Assembly: GCA_017474765.1 (NCBI GenBank) | Contig: JAFVGW010000003.1 | Span: 117,278-181,277, forward strand | Direction of reading: 5' to 3' | From: Salinivirgaceae bacterium | GTDB taxonomy: Bacteria > Bacteroidota > Bacteroidia > Bacteroidales > SZUA-534 | DNA: 64,000 nucleotides | Program-made: the position numbers and the translations under genes | Part shown: in pieces, positions 28,115 through 37,954 of the stretch | Numbering within the stretch: the first letter of the stretch is position 1 | How the letters are laid out: each line of letters starts with the position of its first letter | The notes under the pieces: model-generated | Told to the model about the DNA's origin: nothing | What the model saw: the letters and a program-made list of their open reading frames with translations, nothing else | Database searches by the model: none

Positions 28115-29016
28115 TGGAAGCATATCACACACCAGTCTTGCTGCAAGAGAGCGTTGACGGACTGAAAATCAATCCGAAAGGCACTTATGTTGACTGCACT
28201 TTTGGCGGCGGCGGACACTCGCGCGAGATTCTGTCGCGGCTGGGTGACGATGGTCGGCTGATTGCTTTTGACCAGGACGCCGAAGCCCTTGCCAACCGCC
28301 CCGATGACAAACGCCTGACGCTGGTTCACGGAAATTTCAAATACTTGAGCAACTACTTGCGCTTTGAGGGCGCACCGCAGGTTGACGGCATTCTGGCCGA
28401 CCTTGGCGTCTCGGGCCACCATTTCGACAGTGAGACACGCGGCTTCTCGTTCCGTTTCGACAGCCCGCTCGACATGCGGATGAACCAGCAGGCTGACTTT
28501 TCGGCACAGGACATTGTGAACAACTACTCGGTTGACCAACTGGCATCGATTTTCAGAATGTACGGCGAACTGGACAACGCTGGCCGCGTGGCTTGGCTGA
28601 TTGACGGCTATCGCAAACAGCAGAGAATCAAGACTGTGGGGCAACTGAAGGAAGCCATCGCGCAAGCGACACCGCAAAAAGCCGCAACGAAATTCCTGGC
28701 AAAGGTGTTTCAGGCACTGCGCATTGAGGTGAACCACGAGATGGACGCCCTACGCGAAATGCTCGAACAGACAGCCAATGTGATAAAACCTGGCGGTAAG
28801 TTGGTGATTATCACCTACCATTCGCTCGAAGACCGACTGGTGAAAAACTATATGAAGAACGGCAAGTTCGACGGTCAGGCCGAAAAAGATTTTTACGGCA
28901 ATGTGAATGTGCCTTTCAAGATGGAGAACCGCAAGGTGATAATTCCTGACAGTCAGGAACTTGACGAGAATAGCCGCTCACGTAGCGCGAAATTGAGAAT
29001 CGCTGAAAAACTTTGA
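28114..29016 (+). CDS. rsmH: 16S rRNA (cytosine1402-N4)-methyltransferase RsmH
   Basis: 300 residues. Methylates N4 of C1402 in 16S rRNA. Seen: YHTPVLLQESVDGL at the start, SAM-binding VDCTFGGGGHSREIL, catalytic-region DLGVSGHHFD, RMNQQADFSAQDIVNNYS, and the C-terminal block TYHSLEDRLVKNYMK. Second gene of the dcw cluster, coupled to mraZ by a one-base overlap and 3 bp before ftsL. Confidence 0.97.
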   Translation: MEAYHTPVLLQESVDGLKINPKGTYVDCTFGGGGHSREILSRLGDDGRLIAFDQDAEALANRPDDKRLTLVHGNFKYLSNYLRFEGAPQVDGILADLGVSGHHFDSETRGFSFRFDSPLDMRMNQQADFSAQDIVNNYSVDQLASIFRMYGELDNAGRVAWLIDGYRKQQRIKTVGQLKEAIAQATPQKAATKFLAKVFQALRIEVNHEMDALREMLEQTANVIKPGGKLVIITYHSLEDRLVKNYMKNGKFDGQAEKDFYGNVNVPFKMENRKVIIPDSQELDENSRSRSAKLRIAEKL

Positions 29017-29019
29017 AAA

Positions 29020-29352
29020 ATGGCAAAACAGGAGAGCAAAATATCGATTAAAGGCTTTATGAGCGGAAACTTTCTGGGAGGCGAGGGCTTTCTGAAACAG
29101 TTGCCGTTCATCGGCTATCTGGCTCTGCTGGGAGTGATTTACATATCAATCCACTTCTACGCCGAAAAGGTTCTGCGCGAGACTCAAAAGATTGAAAAAG
29201 AACTACATGAGATGCGCGCCGAGTCGATAACCCGCGCGTCGGACCTGATGACGAAAAGCAAACAATCGGAGGTTTTGAACCTTGTGAAGCAATACAATTT
29301 GGGACTTGAGGAAGCAGTGACTCCCCCACAACAGATAATAGTTGACAGATAA
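29020..29352 (+). CDS. ftsL: FtsL-like cell division protein
   Basis: 110 residues. A single membrane segment (IGYLALLGVIYISIHFY, about 31-47) separates a short cytoplasmic part from a periplasmic coiled coil (LRETQKIEKELHEMRAESI). This is the layout of the Bacteroidota FtsL_2 group, and the position between rsmH and ftsI is the canonical ftsL site. FtsL forms the FtsQLB complex that activates FtsWI at the septum. Sequence identity to FtsL is weak as usual; the call leans on synteny. Confidence 0.85.
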   Translation: MAKQESKISIKGFMSGNFLGGEGFLKQLPFIGYLALLGVIYISIHFYAEKVLRETQKIEKELHEMRAESITRASDLMTKSKQSEVLNLVKQYNLGLEEAVTPPQQIIVDR

Positions 29353-31464
29353 ATGGCAGTGAAGAACATTAAAGACGGCATTGAGAAGCGATTCGGGGTG
29401 GTGTATTTGTTCACCGCGCTGTTTGCTGTTGGTGTGCTCGGACGCATTGCCTGGCTCGACATCTTCCAGCACGACAAGTGGATAAGCCGAATCAACGAAT
29501 CGCAGAAGGAGATTGCCATTGAGCCCAACCGCGGCGACATCTGCGCTGCCGACGGACAGAGCCTTCTGGCGACATCGGTGCCGTATTACGAGGTTCGGCT
29601 CGACACCAAAGCAGTGAACAGCGATGTGTTTGCCAAAAATGTTGACTCGCTCGCGCTGCGGCTCTCACGGCTCTTCCGCGACCGCACCGAACTTGAATAC
29701 AAAAACGCACTTGTGGCCGCCCGCAACCGCGGCGACCGCTACTATCTGATTCGCAAGCGCGTCAACTTTGTGCAACTGAAAGAGTTAAAGACATTTCCGC
29801 TGTTCCGTTTGGGACAATTCAAGGGCGGTGTCATATATAAAAAGGAGAACATGCGCGTGCGTCCGTTCCAGTCGCTTGCCGCCAGAACCATTGGCTATGA
29901 AGGACTTGGAGGCGTGAAGGTTGGCATTGAAGGTGCCTACGACAAGGAACTGTCGGGCGAGAAGGGCTACTTCATCGGGCAGCGCATTCCTGGCGGCTAC
30001 TACGTGCCAATCAACGACGATGAGCAGGTGGACCCGAAAGACGGCTACGATGTCATAACAACCATCGACATAAACATTCAGGATGTGGCTCACAGCGCGC
30101 TCGAGAACCAGTTGAAGAAACACGGCGCCAAATACGGCACGGCCATTCTGATGGAAGTGGCCACGGGCGACATCAAGGCCATTGTGAACCTGACCAAAGA
30201 CGATGTGACCGGCCGCTACAACGAGGCCTACAACTACGCCGTGGGAACGCGCACCGAGCCGGGCTCGACAATCAAACTGCCGTCACTGATGGCGGGACTT
30301 GAGGACGGCTGCTTCGACCTTGACGACTCGGTGGACACCGGCAACGGCAAGTGGAAAATCTTCGACCACACCATTTCGGACACCCGACCGCACGGGAAAA
30401 TATCTGTAAAAGAGGTATTTGAGGTATCATCGAACATCGGCGTGGCCAAACTGATAACCGAGAGCTACAAAAACAATCCGGGCAAATTCATCAATCGTTT
30501 GAAGAATATGTCGCTCGACGCACCGCTCGACCTTGACATTCAGGGCGGCCGCGACGGCTATCTGAAAACGCCCGACAACAAACTCTGGTCGGGTGTGTCG
30601 CTGGCGCAGATGTCATACGGCTACGAGACAGAGTTCACTCCGCTCAACATTCTGACGTTCTACAACGCGGTGGCCAACAACGGCAAGATGATGCGCCCAC
30701 GCTTTGTGAAGGCGGTGATGGACCGCGGCAAGACGGTGCGCACCATCCCGACAGAGGTTATAAACCCGAGCATCTGCTCACGCGAGACCATCCGCAAGGC
30801 GCAGGAGATGCTGTGCGGTGTGGTTGAAAACGGCACGGCGAAGAACCTTCGCAACTCGAACTACCAAATTGCCGGAAAAACCGGAACGGCGCAGTTGAAC
30901 AACAACGGAACATACCGCTATCAGGGCCGCGTGGCCTATCAGGCGTCGTTCTGCGGATATTTCCCCGCCGACGACCCGAAATATTCGTGCATTGTGGTTG
31001 TGAACGGTCCGTCGAGCGGCGTCTATACGGGCAACTGGGCGGCTGGTCCGGTGTTCAAAGAGATTGCCGACAAGGTTTACTCAACACAACTTAATCTGCA
31101 CAAAGACAAGCAGATGATTCCGCTGGCCGAAGCCAAAGACCGCGTACCCGTGTCGAAGAGCGGCTACTACATCGAGACGAAATATGTGATTGACAAACTC
31201 GATGTGCCGTTTGAGTTTGCTGGCAGCAAATCGGAATGGGTGAGCACCAACAAAACCGATTCGACGATAAAGATTTCGAGCCGCACAATCACCCAAAACA
31301 CAGTGCCTTACGTGATTGGAATGGGTGCAAAGGACGCCATCTTCATTCTTGAGAACGCGGGAATGTCGGTGTCGATTGTGGGGCGCGGAATGGTGACACA
31401 ACAATCGCTGCGGGCTGGCGATGTTTTTAGAAAAGGCGATAAGATAATTTTAACTCTATCATAA
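29353..31464 (+). CDS. ftsI: Penicillin-binding protein FtsI with PASTA domain
   Basis: 703 residues. Septal peptidoglycan transpeptidase. One N-terminal membrane anchor (VVYLFTALFAVGVLGRIAWL), the dimerisation domain, then the transpeptidase with STIK at 305-308 (nucleophile Ser305), SSN at 359-361 and KTGT at 509-512. A PASTA domain closes the protein from about residue 643 (VPYVIGMGAKDAIFILENAG ... GDVFRKGDKIILTLS). The stop overlaps the murE start. The PASTA tail is common in Bacteroidota FtsI but absent from E. coli FtsI. Confidence 0.96.
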   Translation: MAVKNIKDGIEKRFGVVYLFTALFAVGVLGRIAWLDIFQHDKWISRINESQKEIAIEPNRGDICAADGQSLLATSVPYYEVRLDTKAVNSDVFAKNVDSLALRLSRLFRDRTELEYKNALVAARNRGDRYYLIRKRVNFVQLKELKTFPLFRLGQFKGGVIYKKENMRVRPFQSLAARTIGYEGLGGVKVGIEGAYDKELSGEKGYFIGQRIPGGYYVPINDDEQVDPKDGYDVITTIDINIQDVAHSALENQLKKHGAKYGTAILMEVATGDIKAIVNLTKDDVTGRYNEAYNYAVGTRTEPGSTIKLPSLMAGLEDGCFDLDDSVDTGNGKWKIFDHTISDTRPHGKISVKEVFEVSSNIGVAKLITESYKNNPGKFINRLKNMSLDAPLDLDIQGGRDGYLKTPDNKLWSGVSLAQMSYGYETEFTPLNILTFYNAVANNGKMMRPRFVKAVMDRGKTVRTIPTEVINPSICSRETIRKAQEMLCGVVENGTAKNLRNSNYQIAGKTGTAQLNNNGTYRYQGRVAYQASFCGYFPADDPKYSCIVVVNGPSSGVYTGNWAAGPVFKEIADKVYSTQLNLHKDKQMIPLAEAKDRVPVSKSGYYIETKYVIDKLDVPFEFAGSKSEWVSTNKTDSTIKISSRTITQNTVPYVIGMGAKDAIFILENAGMSVSIVGRGMVTQQSLRAGDVFRKGDKIILTLS

Positions 31465-32918
31465 TGGAACTCAATAAGTTATTTGAAGATATAAAGGTTA
31501 AGCAGTGGATTGGCGACAAGAACGTCACCATTTCGGACATTGCCGCCGACTCACGCAAAGTGCAGAAAAACAGTCTGTTCATTGCCGTGCGCGGCGTAAA
31601 CATCGACGGGCACCAATTTATTGGGCAGGTGGTTGAGGCTGGCGCATCGGTTGTGGTGTGCGAGGAAGCGCCTGAAAACCAACCGAAAAGCGTGCTTTTT
31701 GTGGTTGTCGAGAACTCGGCAATCGCACTCGGGCAACTGGCTTCGAACTGGTACGGACGGCCGTCGGAAAACCTGAAACTGGTGGGCATCACTGGCACCA
31801 ACGGCAAGACCACAACCGTGACTCTGCTGCACCGAATGGCAACGCAACTGGGCTACAAGGCTGGCCTGCTCTCGACGGTGCGCAACATTGTGGGCACACG
31901 CGAGGTTGAGGCCACACAGACAACGCCCGACCCGCTGCAACTGCACCGCCTGCTGGCCGAAATGGTCGAGATTGGCTGCGACTACTGCTTTATGGAAGTG
32001 AGTTCGCACGCCGCACATCAGCACCGCATTGCGGGACTGAAGTTTGCGGGCGCCATCTTCTCGAACCTGACGCAAGACCATCTGGACTATCACAAGACGT
32101 TCGCCGACTACCGCGACGCGAAGAAAATGTTCTTCGACGGGCTTGGCGCCGACGCCTTCGCGCTTGTGAACGCCGACGACCGCAACGGTCTGTTTATGCT
32201 GCAGAACTGCGCCGCAAGCAAGCACACCTACGCGCTGCAGAAAATGGCCGATTTCCGCGCCAAAGTGCTGGAATCGAGTTTCGAGGGAATGCAACTCGAG
32301 ATTGACGGCGTTGAGGTTTGGACAAGTTTTGTGGGCCGATTCAACGCCTACAACCTGCTGGCGGTTTACTCGGCTTCGGTGCTGCTCGGCTTCGACAAGA
32401 CCGAAGTGCTGACCGTTTTGAGCAAACTCGGCTCGGTTGACGGACGGTTCCAATGCCTGCGTTCGAAAAGCGGCAAAACGGCCATTGTGGACTACGCTCA
32501 CACGCCCGATGCCATTGAGAATGTGCTGAATACGATAAAAAATGTTACCGACGGCAACCATCAGATTATAACTGTGACAGGTGCTGGCGGCAACCGCGAC
32601 AAAACCAAGCGCCCGATTATGGCGGCCATTGCCACCGAGTTGAGCGACAAGGTGATACTGACGTCGGACAATCCGCGCAACGAGCGCCCCGAAGACATCA
32701 TTGCCGATATGAAGGCTGGTGTGCAACCCGCTTACGCACAGCGCGTTCTGTGCATCACCAACCGCACCGAGGCCATCCGCACGGCTTGTATGCTGGCGCA
32801 GACGGGCGATGTGGTGCTGGTGGCTGGCAAGGGGCACGAGACCTATCAGGAAGTGAACGGCGTGAAGCACCATTTTGACGACCGCGAGGTGATTAAACAA
32901 ATTTTTGACGAGGAATAA
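31464..32918 (+). CDS. murE: UDP-MurNAc-tripeptide ligase MurE, meso-DAP type
   Basis: 484 residues. Adds the third stem-peptide residue to UDP-MurNAc-dipeptide. Seen: substrate-binding DSRKVQKNSLFIAVRG, ATP-binding GITGTNGKTTTV, EVSSHAAHQHRIAGL, DYAHTPDAIENVL, and DNPRNERPEDI. The DNPR form of the last motif is associated with meso-diaminopimelate specificity, as opposed to the lysine-adding variants. It overlaps ftsI by one base and is 1 bp before mraY. Confidence 0.97.
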   Translation: MELNKLFEDIKVKQWIGDKNVTISDIAADSRKVQKNSLFIAVRGVNIDGHQFIGQVVEAGASVVVCEEAPENQPKSVLFVVVENSAIALGQLASNWYGRPSENLKLVGITGTNGKTTTVTLLHRMATQLGYKAGLLSTVRNIVGTREVEATQTTPDPLQLHRLLAEMVEIGCDYCFMEVSSHAAHQHRIAGLKFAGAIFSNLTQDHLDYHKTFADYRDAKKMFFDGLGADAFALVNADDRNGLFMLQNCAASKHTYALQKMADFRAKVLESSFEGMQLEIDGVEVWTSFVGRFNAYNLLAVYSASVLLGFDKTEVLTVLSKLGSVDGRFQCLRSKSGKTAIVDYAHTPDAIENVLNTIKNVTDGNHQIITVTGAGGNRDKTKRPIMAAIATELSDKVILTSDNPRNERPEDIIADMKAGVQPAYAQRVLCITNRTEAIRTACMLAQTGDVVLVAGKGHETYQEVNGVKHHFDDREVIKQIFDEE

Positions 32919-32919
32919 G

Positions 32920-34188
32920 ATGCTGTACTACTTTTTTGAATATCTGCAATCGTTCAACTTCCCTGGCGCGGGAATGTTCCACTACGTGTCGTTCCGTGCG
33001 ATTCTGGCGCTGGTGATTTCGCTGCTTTTCTCGATGTGGATGGGCCGAAAGTTTATCGACTTTATGAAGAGCCGCAAGCACATTGAGGCTGCCCGCGACG
33101 CCGAAACCGACCCTTACGGCGTGCAGAAAAAGGGCGTTCCGTCGATGGGCGGCGTGGTGATTGTGGCGGCCATTGTGATTCCGTCGCTGCTGCTATGCCA
33201 ACTCGATAATATCTACGTTATTCTGCTGATTATTACCGCCTTGTGGTTCGGCACTCTGGGCTTCATCGACGATAAAATCAAACTTGGCGGCAACAAAGAC
33301 GGAATGAAACCGCTGCACAAACTAATCGGGCAGACGGTGCTTGGCTGCGCAGTTGGCATCGCCCTGTGGCAAAGTCCGCAAGCCGTTGTGTGCGAGACCG
33401 TTACCGAGAAGATTGTGAACGACAAGGTGGTGTACGAGAAGAGCGAGGCCCGCAAATCGACCGTCACCACAGTGCCGTTTGTGAAAAACAACAACCTTGA
33501 CTATTACGAGGCATTTGCCTGGCTCAAGAACGGCAAGGCCAAACGCGCCTGCGGCTGGATTCTGTTCATCATTGTGACCACGTTTGTGATTGCGGCTGTG
33601 TCGAACGGCGCCAACTTGAACGACGGAATGGACGGAATGTGCGCTGGCAACTCGGCCATCATTGGCACGGCGCTGGGCATTCTGGCCTACGTGTCGGGCC
33701 ACATACAATTCGCTTCGTACCTGAACGTGATGTACATTCCTGGCACCGAAGAGATGCTGGTTTACCTGTGCGCTTTTGTGGGCGCGCTAATCGGCTTCCT
33801 GTGGCACAACGCCTATCCTGCCAAAGTGTTTATGGGCGATACGGGCAGCCTGGCCATCGGCGGAATCATCGCCGTAACGGCCATCATCATTCACAAGGAA
33901 CTGCTGCTGCCGATACTCTGCGGGGTTTTCCTGCTCGAGGTGGTGTCGGTGATGCTGCAGACCAACTACGCCAAATACGGCAACAAGCGCGGGCTGAAGC
34001 TGCGTGTGTTCAAACGCGCCCCGCTTCACGACCACTTCCGCGTGCTGCCGTCGCAACTTCAAGAAAACTTCAAGTACCTGATAACCAAACCCGAAGGCGC
34101 GCTTCACGAGAATATGATTACGCTGCGTTTCTGGATTGTGACAATCATACTTGCGGCATTGACAATTATCACACTTAAAATCAGATAA
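32920..34188 (+). CDS. mraY: Phospho-MurNAc-pentapeptide translocase MraY
   Basis: 422 residues from the ATG at 32920. Transfers phospho-MurNAc-pentapeptide to undecaprenyl phosphate to make lipid I. Polytopic: ten or so hydrophobic segments. Conserved parts: KKGVPSMGGVVI, the DD-containing LGFIDDKIKLGG, SNGANLNDGMDGMCAGNS and FMGDTGSLAIGG. A hydrophilic insertion at about 160-205 (EKIVNDKVVYEKSEARKST) lengthens it relative to E. coli (360 residues). The C-terminal histidine motif reads APLHDHFR instead of the classical HHHFE. It overlaps murD by one base. Confidence 0.96.
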   Translation: MLYYFFEYLQSFNFPGAGMFHYVSFRAILALVISLLFSMWMGRKFIDFMKSRKHIEAARDAETDPYGVQKKGVPSMGGVVIVAAIVIPSLLLCQLDNIYVILLIITALWFGTLGFIDDKIKLGGNKDGMKPLHKLIGQTVLGCAVGIALWQSPQAVVCETVTEKIVNDKVVYEKSEARKSTVTTVPFVKNNNLDYYEAFAWLKNGKAKRACGWILFIIVTTFVIAAVSNGANLNDGMDGMCAGNSAIIGTALGILAYVSGHIQFASYLNVMYIPGTEEMLVYLCAFVGALIGFLWHNAYPAKVFMGDTGSLAIGGIIAVTAIIIHKELLLPILCGVFLLEVVSVMLQTNYAKYGNKRGLKLRVFKRAPLHDHFRVLPSQLQENFKYLITKPEGALHENMITLRFWIVTIILAALTIITLKIR

Positions 34189-35543
34189 TGAACGAGAACA
34201 AGAAACTGATGGTTGTGCTGGGTGCGGGCGAGAGCGGCGTGGGAACCGCCTTGCTGGCGCAGAAGAAGGGCTACGCGGTTTTTGTGTCGGACTACGGAAA
34301 GATTGCCGACAAATACAAGGCCGTGCTTGACGAGCACAAAATTGAATGGGAAGAAGGGCACCACACGCTCGAGAAGATTCTGACCGCAACCGAAGTAATG
34401 AAAAGCCCTGGCATACCTGAAAAGGCGCCTGTGGTGAAGGCTCTGCACGAGCATAATATTCCGATTGTGAGCGAGATAGAGTTTGCAGGACGCTACACCA
34501 ATGCCAAAATGATTTGCATTACGGGCAGCAACGGCAAAACCACCACCACGCTCTTGACCTACGAGATTCTGAAGCGCGCGGGCCTGAACGTGGGCCTTGG
34601 CGGCAACGTGGGTAAGAGTTTCGCCTGGCAGGTAGCCGACTGCAATTTCGACTATTATGTGCTGGAATTGAGCAGTTTCCAACTCGACAATATGTACAAG
34701 TTCAAAGCCGATGTGGCCATTCTGATGAACGTCACACCCGACCACCTGGACCGCTACGAGTACAAGTTCGAGAACTATCTGAACTCGAAGTTCCGCATCA
34801 TTCAGAATATGGACAAGAGCGGCTACTTCATTTACTGCGACGACGACCCCGCAACACTCGAGAAAATGGCCACTCTGACGCCCGAAACCAACTGGGTGCC
34901 GTTCAGCATTGAGCACAGCGTGGCTTGCGGCGCCGACCTTACCGACAACGGACAAACTTTTAACATTCATCTTAATACCATAAACGACTTCACTATGAAT
35001 ATCAACGACTTATCATTGAGCGGAAAGCACAACACCTACAACTCGATGGCCGCAGCAGTGGCCGCCAACGTGCTGAACATCAGAAAAGAAACCATTCGCG
35101 AGTGCCTGACAAGTTTCAAGGGCGTTGAGCACCGCCTTGAGCCAGTTTTGAAGGTTCACCAGATTGAGTTCATCAACGACTCGAAGGCCACCAACGTGAA
35201 CAGCGCCTGGTACGCCCTTGAGAGTATGAAGCGCCCCACCATCTGGATTGTGGGCGGCACCGACAAGGGCAACGACTACTCGACTCTGATTCCGCTTGTG
35301 AAACAGAAAGTTAAGGCTATCATCTGCCTTGGCGTCGATAACTCAAAGATTCACGCCGCTTTCGACGGAATTGTTGAGCATATTGTTGATACTCAGTCGA
35401 TGGAACAAGCCGTGAAGTCGGCCTACTATATGGGCACCGACGGCGACGCCGTGCTGCTCTCGCCCTGCTGCGCAAGTTTCGACCTGTTCGAGAACTACGA
35501 AGACCGCGGACGGCAGTTCAAGGCGGCAGTGAGAAATTTATGA
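34188..35543 (+). CDS. murD: UDP-MurNAc-L-alanine:D-glutamate ligase MurD
   Basis: 451 residues. Adds D-glutamate to UDP-MurNAc-L-alanine. Seen: N-terminal nucleotide-sugar loop LGAGESGVGTALLA, ATP-binding ITGSNGKTTTTLLTYE, NVTPDHLDRYEYKFENYL, and NDSKATNVNSAWYALES. The C-terminal domain ends with SPCCASFDLFENYEDRG, typical for MurD. Its end is followed by a 97-bp gap filled with leader repeats before ftsW, one of two breaks in an otherwise overlapping gene chain. Confidence 0.97.
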   Translation: MNENKKLMVVLGAGESGVGTALLAQKKGYAVFVSDYGKIADKYKAVLDEHKIEWEEGHHTLEKILTATEVMKSPGIPEKAPVVKALHEHNIPIVSEIEFAGRYTNAKMICITGSNGKTTTTLLTYEILKRAGLNVGLGGNVGKSFAWQVADCNFDYYVLELSSFQLDNMYKFKADVAILMNVTPDHLDRYEYKFENYLNSKFRIIQNMDKSGYFIYCDDDPATLEKMATLTPETNWVPFSIEHSVACGADLTDNGQTFNIHLNTINDFTMNINDLSLSGKHNTYNSMAAAVAANVLNIRKETIRECLTSFKGVEHRLEPVLKVHQIEFINDSKATNVNSAWYALESMKRPTIWIVGGTDKGNDYSTLIPLVKQKVKAIICLGVDNSKIHAAFDGIVEHIVDTQSMEQAVKSAYYMGTDGDAVLLSPCCASFDLFENYEDRGRQFKAAVRNL

Positions 35544-35555
35544 TGATGAAAAGGT

Positions 35556-35638
35556 GAGACGCTTCGCTGTTTAGGGTTTAGACATTTCATTATAAAAAAC
35601 TAAACTCTAAACTTCTAAACTTCTAAACTCTAAACATT
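35556..35638 (+). repeat. CTAAACT leader repeats before ftsW
   Basis: A segment GAGACGCTTCGCTGTTTAG (reverse of the copy at 39456-39474) and GGGTTTAGAC, then five CTAAACT heptamers at 35600, 35607, 35615, 35623 and 35630, ending 3 bp before the ftsW ATG. Confidence 0.75.
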
Positions 35639-35640
35639 AA

Positions 35641-36843
35641 ATGAAAGAGAAGTTCCTGAAATATTTCAAAGGCGATACATCGATATGGATTATCGTGTTC
35701 ATGCTGTCGATTGTGTCGATGCTGACCGTGTATAGCGCCACGGGAACATTGGCTTACAAGAAGATGGGCGGGAACACGCTGTTCTATCTCATGCGCCACG
35801 GGGGCTTCCTTCTGTTCGGAATCGGAATCATCTGGGTTATCCACCGAATCGATTTCCGCATCTTCAAGAAACTCACCAAACTGCTGCTCTACCTGAGCGT
35901 GGGACTGCTGGTTTTCACGCTGTTGAGCGGTGTGAGCCTGAACTCTGCTTCGCGGTGGGTGTCGATTATGGGCGTGCAGTTCCAGACATCCGATTTGGCG
36001 AAAATCACGCTGGTGATGTACGTTGCCATGGTTTTGGGCGACAACCAGGAACGGATTGACGACCCCAACGCCGCCTTCTGGCCGATAGTAAAATGGGTTG
36101 GGCTCATCTGTCTGCTCATCTTCCCCGCCAACTTCTCGACGGCAGCCATGCTGTTCTTCATCTGCTGCATACTGATGTTTATTGGCGGCATCAATATCAA
36201 ACTGATAGGAAAACTCATCGGCTGCATTGTGGCTGGGCTGGCCTTTCTGCTGCTTTTGGCCTATGCAGTGCCACAGATTCGCGAGATTGGCCGTGTGAGC
36301 ACATGGCTACACCGTATTGAAATATTCATCGGAAAAGCACCCGCTGACAATAGCAATGATGACTATAATTTCCAATCGGACCACTCAAAGATGGCCATCG
36401 TGCATGGCGGCATCATGGGACAGGGACCTGGCAACAGCACGCAGCGCAACTTCCTGCCGCACCCTTATTCTGACTTCATCTACGCCATCATTGTGGAAGA
36501 GTTCGGCATTGTGGGTGGAACGACAATCATTCTGCTCTACCTTTGGCTTTTCTCGCGCATAAGGGTGGTTGTGAAAGGCTGCCGAAGTGCGTTTGGCACG
36601 TTCTTGTGCATCGGGCTGGGCATAAGCCTAATCATTCAGGCATTCATCAATATGGGTGTGGCTGTCAACATTTTCCCCGTGACGGGACAGACGCTGCCGC
36701 TTGTGAGCATGGGCGGAACGTCGGTGGTGTTCACAAGCATTGCCATCGGGGTGATTCTGAACGTGAGCCGCCACGCTGAAGGCGGCGACCTTGCAACACA
36801 GGAAGCAACTATCGATAATACAAATAAAACAACTGATAATTAA
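35641..36843 (+). CDS. ftsW: Peptidoglycan glycosyltransferase FtsW
   Basis: 400 residues, about ten membrane segments. SEDS-family polymerase that makes septal glycan strands from lipid II with FtsI. Seen: VYSATGTLAYKKMGG near the N-terminus, SRWVSIMGVQFQTSDLAK, the large periplasmic loop with IVHGGIMGQGPGNSTQRNFL and HPYSDFIYAIIVEEFGIVGG, and LPLVSMGGTSVVFTSIAIG. The position between murD and murG fits ftsW rather than rodA. It lies 4 bp before murG. Confidence 0.96.
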   Translation: MKEKFLKYFKGDTSIWIIVFMLSIVSMLTVYSATGTLAYKKMGGNTLFYLMRHGGFLLFGIGIIWVIHRIDFRIFKKLTKLLLYLSVGLLVFTLLSGVSLNSASRWVSIMGVQFQTSDLAKITLVMYVAMVLGDNQERIDDPNAAFWPIVKWVGLICLLIFPANFSTAAMLFFICCILMFIGGINIKLIGKLIGCIVAGLAFLLLLAYAVPQIREIGRVSTWLHRIEIFIGKAPADNSNDDYNFQSDHSKMAIVHGGIMGQGPGNSTQRNFLPHPYSDFIYAIIVEEFGIVGGTTIILLYLWLFSRIRVVVKGCRSAFGTFLCIGLGISLIIQAFINMGVAVNIFPVTGQTLPLVSMGGTSVVFTSIAIGVILNVSRHAEGGDLATQEATIDNTNKTTDN

Positions 36844-36847
36844 CATT

Positions 36848-37954
36848 ATGGACAAGAAACGCTACATAATAAGCGGCGGCGGAACGGGCGGACACATCTT
36901 CCCCGCCATATCAATTGCAAGAGCCATCAAGCGGCACGACCCCACAGCCGAGATTCTGTTTGTGGGCGCCCACAACCGTATGGAAATGGAAAAAGTGCCT
37001 GCCGCGGGCTTCAAGATTGTGGGCCTACCCATTGCTGGCCTGCAGCGAGGCTCAATAGGCAAGAATCTGACCTTTCTGCCCAAACTTTTTGTGAGCCTGC
37101 ACAAGTGCCGCAGCATTCTGCGCGAGTTCAAACCCAACGCCGTGGTTGGCGTGGGCGGCTACGCAAGCGGACCGCTGCTCTACACGGCGCAACGCATGAA
37201 AATTCCGACTCTGATTCAAGAGCAGAACAGTTACGCGGGCCTGACCAACAAACTTCTGGCCAAGCGCGCCAACCGCATCTGCGTGGCCTACGAAGGAATG
37301 GACCGCTTTTTCCCTGCCGAAAAGATTGTGCTCACTGGCAACCCCGTGCGACAGGATTTGCAGGAAATAAAGCCTAACCTGCCCGAAGCCTTCAAGTTCT
37401 TCAACTTGAGCCAGGGCGCAAACGTCAAGACTCTGCTTGTGATTGGCGGAAGCCTTGGCGCACGCACCATCAACGAGTGCATCGGCAACAATCTCGACCT
37501 GCTCATCCGCAAAAAGATACAAGTCATCTGGCAGACAGGAAAATACTACTACGAGCGCGCACTTGAAGAAACCGCGCAGTACAACAGCAAGAACATCCAC
37601 GTCTACCCGTTCATCAACCGCATGGACTACGCCTACTCGGTGGCCGACGCCATCATTTCGCGCGCTGGCGCTGGAACCATCTCGGAACTCTGCCTGGTGG
37701 GCAAACCAGTCATTCTGGTGCCGAGCCCCAACGTGGCCGAAGACCATCAGACCAAAAACGCGCAGGCCCTGGTGAAGAACAACGCCGCGCTGATGGTGAC
37801 CGACAAGGAAGCACCCGACTCGCTTGTGTCGCAAATCATACATCTGCTTGAGCAAGACGAGCAGCAGGTGCGTCTGCGCATCAATATCAAAAAGATGGCT
37901 CTGCCGAACGCCGACGAAGACATCTGCAACGAAGTAATGAGAATTGCATTATGA
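36848..37954 (+). CDS. murG: UDP-GlcNAc:lipid I N-acetylglucosaminyltransferase MurG
   Basis: 368 residues from the ATG at 36848 (MDKKRYIISGGGTGGHIFPA); the frame is open upstream inside ftsW but that part is not MurG. Converts lipid I to lipid II on the inner membrane. Seen: GGGTGGHIFPAISIA, GVGGYASGPLL, HEQN-like IQEQNSYAGLTNKLL, GGSLGARTINE, and the donor-binding ISRAGAGTISEL. It overlaps murC by four bases (ATGA). Confidence 0.97.
   Translation: MDKKRYIISGGGTGGHIFPAISIARAIKRHDPTAEILFVGAHNRMEMEKVPAAGFKIVGLPIAGLQRGSIGKNLTFLPKLFVSLHKCRSILREFKPNAVVGVGGYASGPLLYTAQRMKIPTLIQEQNSYAGLTNKLLAKRANRICVAYEGMDRFFPAEKIVLTGNPVRQDLQEIKPNLPEAFKFFNLSQGANVKTLLVIGGSLGARTINECIGNNLDLLIRKKIQVIWQTGKYYYERALEETAQYNSKNIHVYPFINRMDYAYSVADAIISRAGAGTISELCLVGKPVILVPSPNVAEDHQTKNAQALVKNNAALMVTDKEAPDSLVSQIIHLLEQDEQQVRLRINIKKMALPNADEDICNEVMRIAL

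Noticed and set aside
31551..32900. 449-codon antisense frame opposite murE
   Set aside because: Shadow of a GC-rich, strongly conserved murE; histidine- and valine-rich composition typical of antisense frames.
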